Notes: a model not told the origin generated them from the sequence alone. A DNA stretch of 64,000 bases from Pseudomonadota bacterium (GCA_023423975.1 JAFAEO010000053.1:78163-142162), one strand, 5' to 3'; shown: positions 1-9,027, counted from the stretch's first letter. Translations and numbers: made by a program.

Positions 1-904
1 GTTGGTAATCTCCGAGGTCCTTGTCTGTTCCTGCGGCAGGGGCCATACCTATTTGCGCTGAAACCTGTTGGACCTTATCGCTTTTTAACACCTCGTTGGC
101 TGTCTTGTTAATTGTGTCGATTATATTTTGCGGGGTGTCGCGAGGCGCAAACATGGCAAACCAGACCACCAATTGGTGTTTGTCCAATCCAAATTCCGAG
201 ATGGTCGGGGTATCGGGCGAGAAAGCGGCGCGCTCAGTCGTTGTTACGGCAAGTGCTTTAACGGCGCCGGCTGAAATCTGTGATACCGAAGGACCGACAT
301 TTTCAAAAGCATAGGTAATTCTGCCGCTGATCAAATCGGTCATCATGCTTCCCACATTGCTATATAGCACGGTCGCGACGTCAACGTCCGCCATTTGCTT
401 TAAAAGCTCCACCCATACCCTGGCGGTGGTGTTGCTCGCGCCAAAGTTCAGTTTCCCGGGATTTTCTCTGGCAAAGTCGATAAGCTCCCGTACGTCTTTA
501 GGCTGTGTGTCTTTATTGGCGATGAGAACCATGGGCAGTCGACCCATCAATGCGACGGGCGCAAAATCCTTGATGGGATCATAAGTGAGGCTCTTGTACA
601 GACTCGGATTGGCCGCCATGGGACCATTTGTTCCCATTAAAAGCGTGTAGCCATCAGGATTGCTTCGTGCGACATACGAAGCGCCAATGGCGCCGCCTGC
701 GCCGGGTTTATTGTCCACTGTTACGCTCTGGCCCCATTTCTCACTCAATGCCTGGGCCATCGCGCGGGCCAGCGTATCCGTTGCAGAGCCTGCGCCAAAA
801 GGAACAACGATATTGACCGGTTTGTCGGGGTAGGCGGCAAGGGCCATGGTGCAGCTCAGACTCATGGTTATGGCAAATGCCATATGTTTAAGAAGTTTGG
901 TCAT
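1..904 (-). CDS. Bug-family tripartite tricarboxylate receptor, 3' end beyond window
   Basis: This is a periplasmic solute-binding receptor of the Bug/TctC family, which captures small carboxylates for uptake. The start ATG at 904-902 overlaps the TGA of the upstream dioxygenase as ATGA, so the two genes are translationally coupled. The protein opens with a signal peptide ending near TMALA, followed by the family's typical YPDKPVNIVVPFGAG block and an NKPGAGGAIG block, then the PDGYTLLMG motif. About 301 codons are inside the window and the family is usually about 325 residues, so only the last helix is missing. The reading frame stays open to the window edge. The dioxygenase partner suggests that the ligand is a substrate or product of that enzyme; the ligand itself cannot be read from the sequence. 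Confidence 0.9.
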   Translation of the reverse strand, partial: MTKLLKHMAFAITMSLSCTMALAAYPDKPVNIVVPFGAGSATDTLARAMAQALSEKWGQSVTVDNKPGAGGAIGASYVARSNPDGYTLLMGTNGPMAANPSLYKSLTYDPIKDFAPVALMGRLPMVLIANKDTQPKDVRELIDFARENPGKLNFGASNTTARVWVELLKQMADVDVATVLYSNVGSMMTDLISGRITYAFENVGPSVSQISAGAVKALAVTTTERAAFSPDTPTISEFGLDKHQLVVWFAMFAPRDTPQNIIDTINKTANEVLKSDKVQQVSAQIGMAPAAGTDKDLGDYQ

Positions 905-1809
905 ACGGTCACCTTCCTGGCGTGATCAATTTGTTCAATACTTGGGCCTATGTCCTGTACGGTAGCGCGACGCATGGATCGCCGATATTTTTCATCAAAC
1001 CCGGCACCCCGATGCATGGTGCAGCGGTTATCCCACATCACCAGATCATGGGTGCGCCAACGATGTCTGTATAAAAACTGAGGTTGTGTTGCAAACGCGA
1101 TGAGTTCATCGACCAGCGCTTTGCTTTCTGTATCCGACATGCCTTCGATCTTGCTAATGTGCGAGGCCAGGTATAGCGAGTGCCGATCAGTATTTCGATG
1201 GTGACGTACCAGTACTTGCGGCACTGGGGGTTGAAGCGTGCGCCAATGATCCGGGATTCCGTTGACGTCAAACCCTGTCAGGCCTCTTGAATGAAAGTAG
1301 TCATGAATGGCCACAAGTGGCATAAGGCGCTGCTGCAGGTTCTTATCCAGAGCATCCCACGCCGCGCGCATATCGGCGAACTCCGTTGCGCCGCCCACCG
1401 GTGGGATTTCCTGGGCCGAAAGCAACGACACGCTTGCTGGTGTCCGTTTGAAGGAGCTGTCGGTATGCCATAACTGATTGCTGATATTTATTAACCGTCT
1501 GATATCGCCGCTGTCCAGAATGCGACCAGTTTCATCAAGGTTTGAAATGTCAGATAGTTGCGCATGCCCAAGTCGGCGACCCTTGTTGGTGTTATATATT
1601 GACGCGCCGACAGAGACTTCGAGATCGCCGAACAGTTTTGCGATCTCCAGTTGTTCGGTTTCGGTCAGCGGCTGGTCGGGGAAAATCAAAACCGCAAATT
1701 CATCCAGATGCTTGCGTAATGCCTCCTGCTCTTCGACAGCCAAAGGAGCCGAAAGATCGATATTGGTTACTTCTGCCACAAATTGCGCATTTACAGGCGT
1801 CAATTCCAT
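901..1809 (-). CDS. TauD/TfdA-family Fe(II)/2-oxoglutarate dioxygenase
   Basis: This 302-residue protein has the length and layout of the TauD/TfdA alpha-ketoglutarate-dependent dioxygenases, cytoplasmic enzymes that hydroxylate a substrate while decarboxylating 2-oxoglutarate and often release sulfite or an aldehyde. The iron-binding triad is visible as His115-Thr-Asp117 (in NQLWHTDSSF) and His266 (in NRCTMHRGAG), with the 2-oxoglutarate-binding arginine expected among Arg277-Arg281. The block PVGGATEFADMRAAWD is characteristic of the family. It is the first gene of a two-gene unit with the coupled Bug receptor and is divergent from an IclR regulator, which probably controls it. The sequence looks closer to TfdA-like members than to taurine dioxygenase, but the substrate is not determined. 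Confidence 0.88.
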   Translation of the reverse strand: MELTPVNAQFVAEVTNIDLSAPLAVEEQEALRKHLDEFAVLIFPDQPLTETEQLEIAKLFGDLEVSVGASIYNTNKGRRLGHAQLSDISNLDETGRILDSGDIRRLINISNQLWHTDSSFKRTPASVSLLSAQEIPPVGGATEFADMRAAWDALDKNLQQRLMPLVAIHDYFHSRGLTGFDVNGIPDHWRTLQPPVPQVLVRHHRNTDRHSLYLASHISKIEGMSDTESKALVDELIAFATQPQFLYRHRWRTHDLVMWDNRCTMHRGAGFDEKYRRSMRRATVQDIGPSIEQIDHARKVTV

Positions 1810-1870
1810 TGCTTTGTTCCTCGTGATTTGTTCAGAATTGTATTGACATGCTCATACAAAGAGAATTATT

Positions 1871-1906
1871 ATTTCGATAGTAGAAATATATTTCGTATAT
1901 GGAAAT
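1871..1906. promoter_or_regulatory. Tandem palindromes ATTTC-N7-GAAAT, probable IclR operator
   Basis: Two copies of the inverted repeat ATTTC-N7-GAAAT lie head to tail at 1871-1887 and 1890-1906, a 19-bp period of almost two helical turns. They sit between the divergent dioxygenase and IclR genes, next to the IclR start. IclR regulators commonly bind such paired palindromes next to their own gene. The right copy covers the upstream candidate ATG at 1899, which supports the later start at 1911. Confidence 0.6.
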
Positions 1907-1910
1907 TATT

Positions 1911-2720
1911 ATGCCAGAAAATACCCGGCTAACCACTTCGGGTTTACCCAAGGGTAGTGATCAGTTCGTAGAGGCATTTGCCCGTGGGCTGTCTGTCATC
2001 AAGGCGTTCGGGCCCAGCCATCAATTTCTCACACTTAGTGAGGTGGCGCAGCGTACCGGGCTGACAGCAGCGGGCGCGCGCAGGCTGCTGTATACCTTGA
2101 TTACGTTGGGCTATGCCCGCGTTGATAACCGCAAATTTAGCCTGACGCCTGCCGTGCTGGAGCTGGGCTACGCTTACCTTGCCGCGCTTCCGTTGCGTGA
2201 CCTGGCGCGGGTGGCAGTTGATGAGTATATGGAGCAAACAGGGGAAATCTGTACCGTGTCAGTCATCGACCGCAACGAGATTGTGTATGTCGCACGCGCA
2301 GAAATGCCCAGTCCACTTTCCCGGCGTCTGGGTGTGGGCGAAAGGCTTCCCGCCCATGCGACTTCCAGCGGACAGGTATTGTTGGCCAGTATGGGAAGTG
2401 ACAGCCTTGAAGCATATCTGGCCCAGGCGCCTTTCGAGCGCTTTACCAAATTTACCATTGTTGAGGCCGCACCGCTGAAGGCTGCGATCAATCTGGCGGG
2501 CCAAGAGGGATATGCCTTGGCGGATCAGCAGTTGGAGCTGGGCATTTGCGGGTTGGCCGTGCCAATCAGAGATGACAGAAATAAAATAGTGGCGGCGCTA
2601 ACAACCAGTCTTAACCTGGCGCGCCATGAGTCTGAATCAATACTGGAAAAATTCTTACCGATCATGCTGCAAACCGCAAAGAACATCAGTCGTGGTCTTG
2701 GTCATCAATTAACTTCTTGA
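1911..2720 (+). CDS. IclR-family transcriptional regulator
   Basis: This is a DNA-binding regulator of the IclR family, closest in style to the PcaR/PobR aromatic-acid regulators. An N-terminal winged helix (about residues 15-75, EAFARGLSVIKAF then LSEVAQRTGLTAAGARRLL) is followed by the effector domain with RLGVGERLPAHATSSGQVLL and the late LGICGLAVPIRD motif. An ATG at 1899 would add four residues, but the ATG at 1911 is better spaced behind GGAAA and leaves the palindromic operator outside the coding region. The gene is divergent from the TauD-like dioxygenase and Bug receptor, which it most likely controls together with itself. The effector is unknown. Confidence 0.88.
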   Translation: MPENTRLTTSGLPKGSDQFVEAFARGLSVIKAFGPSHQFLTLSEVAQRTGLTAAGARRLLYTLITLGYARVDNRKFSLTPAVLELGYAYLAALPLRDLARVAVDEYMEQTGEICTVSVIDRNEIVYVARAEMPSPLSRRLGVGERLPAHATSSGQVLLASMGSDSLEAYLAQAPFERFTKFTIVEAAPLKAAINLAGQEGYALADQQLELGICGLAVPIRDDRNKIVAALTTSLNLARHESESILEKFLPIMLQTAKNISRGLGHQLTS

Positions 2721-2859
2721 CGGGCTGACATGACAGGCGTGATTTGAGGGGGCTGCTGGTCGTACTGCAGATAAAGCCAGTGTCGCAGGATTGCTTAACT
2801 GGCTTATCCACGATCTTTCCAGGTGAGCCTATCGGTTTATGACGGTCGCGGAGGACTAT

Positions 2860-3837
2860 TCAATTTGCAAGTTTAATGTTTGCATCATGAATGAGTTTTG
2901 CCCATGAATCGTGTTCGGATCGGGCGAAACTGTCCAATTGCTGCTGGCTCATTGGCATGGGCTGGATTCCAATTTCAGAGAATTTTTTCTGGATTGTGTC
3001 CGAAGCAAGTGCATCATTGAGCGCTTTGTTCAGAATGTCCAGTCTGTCTTGTGGCAGGCCTTTGGGCCCCACAAGGCTTTGCCAGGCGTAGGCCTCGAAA
3101 CCTTTGATGCCTGCTTCATCAAAAGTGGGCACGTCGGGTAAGATATCCAGACGCTGCGGCGTCGCCACGGCAAGCACTTTCATTTTCTTTGCCTGAATCA
3201 TGGAAATGGACGGGGGCAAATCAACGAATATTGAATTGACCTGACCGCTGACGAGATCCTGCACTGCCGGTGCTGATCCTTTGTATGGTACATGTAATAG
3301 ACTCAGTTTCTGCTTGTGGTTGAACAGCTCAAGTGCCATATGTAAAGGTGAGCCATGTCCTGACGAGGCAGATGTAATTTTACCCGGCTCCTTGTTCACC
3401 ATGTCCACGAACTGCGATAAATTATTGGCTGGAAAAGCATTGTTTACTGCCAGAACAATGGGCATTTTTCCCAGACCTCCGACAAAAGAGAAATCTTTCA
3501 TCGCGTCATAGGTGAGCGACTTATATAATGCAGGATTAAACGCCAGCGTTCCGGAATCAACCGTACCGATGGTATAGCCATCTGGCGTAGCGCGAGCAAT
3601 TGCCGTGGCGCCAATAATGCTTGCTGCACCGGGTTTATTGTCAATCACGATCGTTTGTTTCAGGGCTTTGCCCATTTCCGTTGCCAGGTGTCGTGCCATG
3701 ACGTCTGTTGTGCCGCCGGCGCTGTATGGTACGATCCAGCGGATTGGCTTGTTGGGAAAAGTTTCGGCCTGGGATTGAGCGGAAAACAGCAATGTCAAGC
3801 CAACAGCTATGGATTTGATCAATTGGATTTTTTTCAT
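2860..3837 (-). CDS. Bug-family tripartite tricarboxylate receptor
   Basis: This full-length 325-residue Bug/TctC periplasmic receptor has an N-terminal signal peptide (MKKIQLIKSIAVGLTLLFSA, cleavage near SQAE), then FPNKPIRWIVPYSAGGTTD, the KPGAASIIGA block and the PDGYTIGTVDSG motif. The start ATG at 3837 is preceded by a clear AAAGGAG ribosome site. It lies 47 bases downstream of an RpiR regulator on the same strand and beyond it are the divergent inositol genes, so it may feed a sugar acid or related carboxylate into that pathway. No TctA/TctB membrane subunits are nearby, so it would need to use a transporter encoded elsewhere. Confidence 0.92.
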   Translation of the reverse strand: MKKIQLIKSIAVGLTLLFSAQSQAETFPNKPIRWIVPYSAGGTTDVMARHLATEMGKALKQTIVIDNKPGAASIIGATAIARATPDGYTIGTVDSGTLAFNPALYKSLTYDAMKDFSFVGGLGKMPIVLAVNNAFPANNLSQFVDMVNKEPGKITSASSGHGSPLHMALELFNHKQKLSLLHVPYKGSAPAVQDLVSGQVNSIFVDLPPSISMIQAKKMKVLAVATPQRLDILPDVPTFDEAGIKGFEAYAWQSLVGPKGLPQDRLDILNKALNDALASDTIQKKFSEIGIQPMPMSQQQLDSFARSEHDSWAKLIHDANIKLAN

Positions 3838-3884
3838 CTTGGTCTCCTTTGTATAACGGGGTGATTGTTTTTTTTACGAAGTAT

Positions 3885-4712
3885 TTATTTGGCTTGCTCA
3901 GTTGTTTCCAGTTTGTAGGCAAGAGATAAAAACAGAATTTGTGCCAAACACATCGTTGCTGTTAGCGTTCTGAAGGATAGTGTCTGGTTATCTGTAGAAC
4001 ACAGCAGAAGATTTGTGAAATGGCTGATGGGAGACAAAGCGCTGTCGCTGATAAGCAAGATGTTTGCACCCGAGTCTTTTGCGTGGCGAAGACACGTTTG
4101 GGTTTCTCCTGCGTACGGTGCAAAGCTGATGGCAAGGAGCACGTCCTCGCGGTTCATCGTGCGCATGTATTGTTCCGGAACGCCTCCAAGCCCGTTGAGA
4201 AAAACGACTTCCCGTTCTAGATTCTGTAATGCATAGACCAGATAGGAAGCGATAGGCAGTGATCTTCCCATGCCCGCAATATAGATTTTTCGTGCCTGAG
4301 CAAGCGCTGTAGCAGAGTCGTCCAGTATGGTCTGATCCAGGCTGCCCCGCAGATCCTCCAGACTTTTTATTCCGCTGGAGACCAGTTTGTCGGTCAAGGT
4401 CAGGGAGTCGTGGGTATTGTCATCGGAAAGCTCCTTACGGATTCGCTCCCGGTATTGCTGATGTTTGGGGATAACGGTGAGCAATTGGTCTGTAAAAACA
4501 GCCTGCATTTCGCTATACCCCTTGAAACCAAAACGCTGGGCGAAACGAACGACAGCTGACGATTGCACGGTGCAGGCCTGGGCAATGTCCTGTACCCGCA
4601 GTACAGGAATTTCATCCTGATGGCTTTCGACAAAGGTCGCAATTACCTTGAGTTGCTTTGGCAAATCACTGTATTGACTGACCAACGCATTCAAAAATTT
4701 TTCCGCAGTCAT
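3885..4712 (-). CDS. RpiR-family transcriptional regulator (HTH plus SIS domain)
   Basis: This is a phosphosugar-sensing regulator of the RpiR (MurR) family, 275 residues long. Residues about 1-75 form the HTH_6 DNA-binding domain (IAQACTVQSSAVVRFAQRFG), and residues about 125-255 form a SIS sugar-isomerase fold (KIYIAGMGRSLPIASYLVYA) that would bind a phosphorylated sugar. In many proteobacteria RpiR members act as IolR-type repressors of myo-inositol genes, and here the gene is divergent from iolC and iolB with a long palindrome between them. A Bug receptor follows in the same direction and is probably co-transcribed. The role as inositol repressor is an inference from position. Confidence 0.87.
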   Translation of the reverse strand: MTAEKFLNALVSQYSDLPKQLKVIATFVESHQDEIPVLRVQDIAQACTVQSSAVVRFAQRFGFKGYSEMQAVFTDQLLTVIPKHQQYRERIRKELSDDNTHDSLTLTDKLVSSGIKSLEDLRGSLDQTILDDSATALAQARKIYIAGMGRSLPIASYLVYALQNLEREVVFLNGLGGVPEQYMRTMNREDVLLAISFAPYAGETQTCLRHAKDSGANILLISDSALSPISHFTNLLLCSTDNQTLSFRTLTATMCLAQILFLSLAYKLETTEQAK

Positions 4713-4760
4713 GGCTTGTTCATGTAGTGAGGTTAGGCTGCATTGTAATACAGTTAGAAT

Positions 4761-4793
4761 AATAATTCTATTAATTTATAAAATAGAATTATT
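4761..4793. promoter_or_regulatory. 12-bp-arm palindrome between rpiR-type gene and iol genes
   Basis: The arms AATAATTCTATT (4761-4772) and AATAGAATTATT (4782-4793) are perfectly inverted around a 9-bp spacer. The site lies in the 146-bp divergent promoter region, 49 bases from the regulator start and 65 from iolC. It is a good candidate operator for the RpiR-type protein and could control both directions. Confidence 0.6.
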
Positions 4794-4858
4794 GTTGCAT
4801 TTTTCTCAGGATATCGCTAAAGTGGCGCTTCAGCTTCCATTGGCAGGTTTAAAGAAAA

Positions 4859-6820
4859 ATGACCGTAAATCAGTACCTTCGTTTTCAGGACAATAAACAA
4901 CTTGACGTAATTTGTCTGGGGCGGCTAGCCGTAGATTTATATGCAGAGCAAATTGGCGCCAAGCTTGAAGATGTTCATTCATTTACCAAGTATCTCGGCG
5001 GTTCCTCAGGCAATATTGCATTTGGAGCGGCCCGTTTGGGATTGAAGTCATCCATGCTGACCAGAGTTGGGGACGATCATATGGGCCGGTTCCTGACACA
5101 AACACTGGAAAATGAAGGATGCGACACCAGTCATGTGCGTGTCGATCCGCGCAGGTTGACTGCTTTGGTGCTGTTGGGCATTAAAGATAAGGACACGTTC
5201 CCGTTGGTGTTCTATCGTGAAAATTGTGCAGATATGGCTGTTTCGGAAGAAGACTTTTCGGAAGGTTATATTGCATCTTCAAAATCACTGCTTATTACCG
5301 GAACTCATTTATCCAATCCAGATGTTTTGCGTACCAGTCGAATTGCTCTGAAATACGCTCGAGCACATGGCGTGAAAACGGTACTCGATATCGACTACCG
5401 TCCTGTATTGTGGGGCCTCACGGGACAAGCAGATGGGGAAACCCGCTATATTGCCAGCGATGCGGTATCGGCCAGGCTGCAGCAAGTGCTCGGCGAATTT
5501 GATTTGATCGTTGGCACCGAAGAAGAGATCCAGATTGCCGGTGGCGCTTCTGATATTGTTGTCGCGCTCAAGGCGATTCGTAGGACGACAGCCGCGACTA
5601 TTGTGCTCAAAAGAGGCGCTGATGGTTGCAATGTATTTGAATATGACATTCCCGATCTACTCCCGCCGGTTTATCCGACATTCAAAGTGGAAGTATTTAA
5701 CGTACTGGGGGCAGGTGATGCCTTCATGTCAGGGTTACTCAAGGGATGGCTTGATGGCTACAACTGGGAGCAAACATGTCGTCTGGCTAACGCCTGTGGT
5801 GCACTTGTTGTGTCCAGGCATGGATGTGCACCGGCAATGCCAACACTTGCAGAACTGGATTATTTCTTTTCCCGGGATATGAGCAGAAAGAATCTGGAAA
5901 AGGATGAACTGCTGCACAGATTGCATCGAGTGTCCCGCAAGCGTAAGGAGTTGAAGAATATTTTTGTTTTTGCGTTCGATCATCGAAGCCAACTGATCGA
6001 GTTGGCCCAGGAAGTGGGTGTTGAGCAGAAAAAAATATCAGAATTAAAGTCACTGTTTGTCGAGGCTGTCGGTGAGTCCGAACAGAAATACCGGCACTGT
6101 CTCGGGTCAAATGATGCAATAGGTATTCTCGCTGACGAGCGATTGGGGCAAGATGCGCTTAATGAAGCGACTGGACGCGGCTGGTGGATCGGACGGCCAG
6201 TAGAGTTGCCGGGGTCCATGCCGATTGAGTTCGAGTATGGTCGTAGCGTCGGCTCGAATCTAAGCCACTGGCCGATCGAGCATATTGTCAAATGCCTTGT
6301 GTATTACGATATCGATCAGCCGGCATCGGTAAGAGCTGAACAGGAAGCACAGATGCTGTCCCTATATCAGGCGACACAGGTCAGTGGCCATGACTTGTTG
6401 CTGGAAATCATTCCGCCAGAAGGAGAAGCTAGAAACCGGGACGAGCAGATTATCCGTGCTATCGAACGCTTATACGAAATTGGTATCGTGCCAGACTGGT
6501 GGAAAATAGAGGCCCTGTCTTCGGGTGGGTGGCAAACTCTGGACAAGCTTGTTAAGAAGAATGATCCGTTTTGCAAGGGTGTTGTTCTGCTCGGGCTGGC
6601 AGCGCCGTTGGTGTCTATTGCGAAGAGCTTTGATGTGGCAGCCAAATGGTCTTTGTGTAAGGGCTTCACAGTTGGACGATCAATCTTTCATGAACCGAGT
6701 AAAGCCTGGCTGGAGGGATCAATCAACGACGAGCTGTTAAAAGATTTAGTGCGGAAAAATTTTGAATTTCTGTTTGAAGCCTGGCTTGCCGCCAGATTGG
6801 GACAAGAAGGGGAACGTTAA
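4859..6820 (+). CDS. iolC: 5-dehydro-2-deoxygluconokinase fused to DUF2090 aldolase-like domain
   Basis: This 653-residue protein joins two steps of myo-inositol breakdown. Residues about 15-340 are a PfkB/ribokinase-family kinase: the start LDVICLGRLAVDLYAEQ, the substrate block GGSSGNIAFGAARLG, and the ATP/anion-hole motif NVLGAGDAFMSGLLKGW near residue 285 with its catalytic Asp. It should phosphorylate 5-dehydro-2-deoxy-D-gluconate. Residues about 360-650 are a DUF2090 domain (NIFVFAFDHRSQLIELA), thought to act as the aldolase that splits the phosphorylated product in organisms that lack IolJ. This fused form is usual in proteobacteria. It overlaps iolB by one base (TAATG). The dehydrogenase, dehydratase, hydrolase and semialdehyde dehydrogenase of the pathway are not in this window. 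Confidence 0.92.
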   Translation: MTVNQYLRFQDNKQLDVICLGRLAVDLYAEQIGAKLEDVHSFTKYLGGSSGNIAFGAARLGLKSSMLTRVGDDHMGRFLTQTLENEGCDTSHVRVDPRRLTALVLLGIKDKDTFPLVFYRENCADMAVSEEDFSEGYIASSKSLLITGTHLSNPDVLRTSRIALKYARAHGVKTVLDIDYRPVLWGLTGQADGETRYIASDAVSARLQQVLGEFDLIVGTEEEIQIAGGASDIVVALKAIRRTTAATIVLKRGADGCNVFEYDIPDLLPPVYPTFKVEVFNVLGAGDAFMSGLLKGWLDGYNWEQTCRLANACGALVVSRHGCAPAMPTLAELDYFFSRDMSRKNLEKDELLHRLHRVSRKRKELKNIFVFAFDHRSQLIELAQEVGVEQKKISELKSLFVEAVGESEQKYRHCLGSNDAIGILADERLGQDALNEATGRGWWIGRPVELPGSMPIEFEYGRSVGSNLSHWPIEHIVKCLVYYDIDQPASVRAEQEAQMLSLYQATQVSGHDLLLEIIPPEGEARNRDEQIIRAIERLYEIGIVPDWWKIEALSSGGWQTLDKLVKKNDPFCKGVVLLGLAAPLVSIAKSFDVAAKWSLCKGFTVGRSIFHEPSKAWLEGSINDELLKDLVRKNFEFLFEAWLAARLGQEGER

Positions 6821-7626
6821 TGACACTAAAAGTGAAAGCAAACACTAATACTTTGGTAGCGGATGTGCCAATGGGCGAGAACGGGCTGACTTATGTCGGT
6901 TTTCAGGCGTACCGGTTCGATGAGCCGCAAACCAGGGTGTTTCGCAGTGAAGCAAATGAGCTTTGTCTTGTCCTTCTAAGTGGCAAGGCTTCACTGCGAG
7001 TGACGGGACCGGACGGCACCTATCTATGGGACGATTTGGGCGACCGGATTTCGGTTTTTGAGGAAAAATCCCCTTATGCAGCATACATCGCTCCAAATTC
7101 GGAGGTTCAGGTAATAGCGCAGCGAGGCTGTGAGTTGGGGGTTGCGATGGCTCCTGGGAACGGCAGGCAATATCCTTCCCGACTGATTCGCCCCGATAGC
7201 ATGAAAAGATCCAGTCGTGGACAGGGCAGTAATACACGCCATGTATGTGATATTCTGCCGGAAACTGAACCGGCTCATAGCCTATTGGTTGTCGAAGTCA
7301 TTACGCCACCTGGAAATTCGTCAAGTTATCCTCCTCATAAACACGATCGTGATGCCGTTCCGCAGGAAAGCGCACTGGAAGAAACGTACTACCATCGACT
7401 GAGTCCTTCGCAGGGGTTTGCATTCCAGCGGGTCTATACGGACAATCGTGATATCGATGAGGCAATCTGTGTCGAAGATCATGATGTGGTCAAGGTTCCC
7501 AAAGGTTATCATCCTGTGGTTGTACCGCATGGCTACACATCATATTATCTGAATGTCATGGCTGGGCCTAAAAGGGTATGGCATTTTTATAACGATCCTG
7601 AACACGAGTGGATGCTCAAGGGCTAA
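6820..7626 (+). CDS. iolB: 5-deoxy-glucuronate isomerase
   Basis: IolB converts 5-deoxy-D-glucuronate to 5-dehydro-2-deoxy-D-gluconate, the substrate of the kinase encoded just upstream. At 268 residues it has the family's usual length and bicupin fold. The metal-binding cupin block is visible as SSYPPHKHDRDAVPQESALE with following YYHRLSP, and the second half as VKVPKGYHPVVVPHGY. The start codon overlaps the iolC stop, so the pair is translationally coupled. Its gene is the last of the operon; the next gene is convergent after 86 bases. Confidence 0.93.
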   Translation: MTLKVKANTNTLVADVPMGENGLTYVGFQAYRFDEPQTRVFRSEANELCLVLLSGKASLRVTGPDGTYLWDDLGDRISVFEEKSPYAAYIAPNSEVQVIAQRGCELGVAMAPGNGRQYPSRLIRPDSMKRSSRGQGSNTRHVCDILPETEPAHSLLVVEVITPPGNSSSYPPHKHDRDAVPQESALEETYYHRLSPSQGFAFQRVYTDNRDIDEAICVEDHDVVKVPKGYHPVVVPHGYTSYYLNVMAGPKRVWHFYNDPEHEWMLKG

Positions 7627-7712
7627 ACCACAAAATCGTTCAAAAATACTGGTCAGTCTCAAGGAAATGTTTTTTCAAAACAAGCGCTGCTGAAAGGATT
7701 GGGTGGAATTAA

Positions 7713-8411
7713 TCACGCATCCTTTTCTTCAACATTGATCATATAACCAAACCCTCTTGCTGTGTGCAGCAATGGTGACTCACCTTCATGCTCTATTTTT
7801 GACCGGAGATAGCGAATATACACATCGACCACTTTGGTGCCGGGATCGAAATCCATGCGCCAAACGTCACGCAGCAACTGGGCTCTGCTCACGACAATCC
7901 CGGCATGTTCCATCAGGTAAGCGAGCAAGGCGAACTCCTTGGCTGTGAGTTCGATCCGCCGCTGGCCTCGATGCGCCGTTTTTGTGCGGAAGTCGAGCTG
8001 CAGATTCCCTACTTGCAGCAGCATTGTTGAGCGCCGCAATTGCTGGCCGCGACGCAGCAGCGCCTGCATACGCGCAACCAATTCGTCAAAGGCAAATGGT
8101 TTTGTCAGATAGTCATCGGCGCCCCGGTTTAAACCGGTGATGCGATCGTGCAATTCAACTTTGGCCGTCAGCATCAGGATCATGCTTTGGCAGCCATCTG
8201 CCCGTAATCGCGAGCAGACTTCGATCCCTTCCAGTTTCGGCAGCATGACGTCCAAAACAATCAAATCGAAATCTCCATCGCGTGCTGTCTCGTAACCATG
8301 CAGACCGTCGCGGGACACATCGACATCATAACCTTCAGCCCGCAGGCCTTTCTCCAGAAACGAAATAATACGTGGATCATCTTCGATCAATAGCACCTTG
8401 GCGATATTCAT
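7713..8411 (-). CDS. OmpR/PhoB-family response regulator
   Basis: This 232-residue two-component response regulator has a receiver domain with the acidic pair Asp11-Asp12, phosphoacceptor Asp54 (LIVLDVMLP) and Lys104 (YLTKPFAFDE). A winged-helix DNA-binding domain follows from about residue 135 (RIELTAKEFALLAYLMEHAG, ending in VDVYIRYLRSKI and TARGFGYMI). The gene follows the kinase remnant with an ATGA overlap. All key receiver residues are intact, so the protein may still function through another phosphodonor, although its own kinase is damaged. It is divergent from the oxidase cluster, which it may regulate; this is only a guess from position. Confidence 0.92.
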   Translation of the reverse strand: MNIAKVLLIEDDPRIISFLEKGLRAEGYDVDVSRDGLHGYETARDGDFDLIVLDVMLPKLEGIEVCSRLRADGCQSMILMLTAKVELHDRITGLNRGADDYLTKPFAFDELVARMQALLRRGQQLRRSTMLLQVGNLQLDFRTKTAHRGQRRIELTAKEFALLAYLMEHAGIVVSRAQLLRDVWRMDFDPGTKVVDVYIRYLRSKIEHEGESPLLHTARGFGYMINVEEKDA

Positions 8412-8941
8412 ATTTTTGTTCCCAGGGGCAAGCGAATGGTGAGTGTCGAGCCTTTGCCGACTGTGCTGCTGAAATTGATGCTGCCATTATGCTTGTCAAC
8501 TATCCAGCGCGCGATGGGCAAACCCAGCCCGCTTCCGACCTTCCAACATGTCTGGGCCAGCCTGCCCCGGTAAAATCGATGAAAAATATAAGGTACGTCG
8601 TCGGAAGAGCAGCCCACCCCCTGATCCTTGATCGATAGTTCGGCCATCTGGCCATCAGTGCGTATAAAAACGCAAATTGTGGTATCAGACGGGGAGTATT
8701 TGATAGCGTTGTCAAGCGCAATCATGATTGCCTGTTTTAGTCGTACTGCGTCACCAAAAATACAGACGCTTGGCGCGGGATTATCACAACATATGACAAG
8801 TTTGATGTCGCGGCTTTGCGCCAGTACACGGATGTCATCCGAAGCTGCCTGGGCAATCTCATGAAGGTAGAATGTGATATGGGTTTGTGATAGGCGTATC
8901 AAAAAGTAACTGATATGGTTCTTTATTCTATATTTGCATAT
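8408..8941 (-). pseudogene. Sensor histidine kinase, 5'-truncated remnant
   Basis: Only the C-terminal part of a sensor kinase is present, about 165-178 residues. It starts within the stretch that normally follows the phosphoacceptor helix (LHEIAQAASDDIRVLAQSRD) and runs through the complete ATP-binding domain: N box ALDNAIKYSP, G1 box IKDQGVG, F box FHRFYR and G2 box GSGLGLPIARWIVDKHNGS. The sensor region, membrane segments and the HisKA helix with its His are absent. The frame upstream contains no ATG before an in-frame TGA at 8942-8944; the only start inside is a TTG at 8902. The 3' end overlaps the response regulator by ATGA, as in an intact pair. The missing 5' half was probably lost by deletion when the oxidase genes came next to it. 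Confidence 0.78.
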
Positions 8942-9027
8942 TCAAAATGTGATATTGAAATATTACCATACAGCCTTTTAGCAGATTGTCGGCATTCATT
9001 CCGATGCCTTGAAACTCAGGGAAACCC

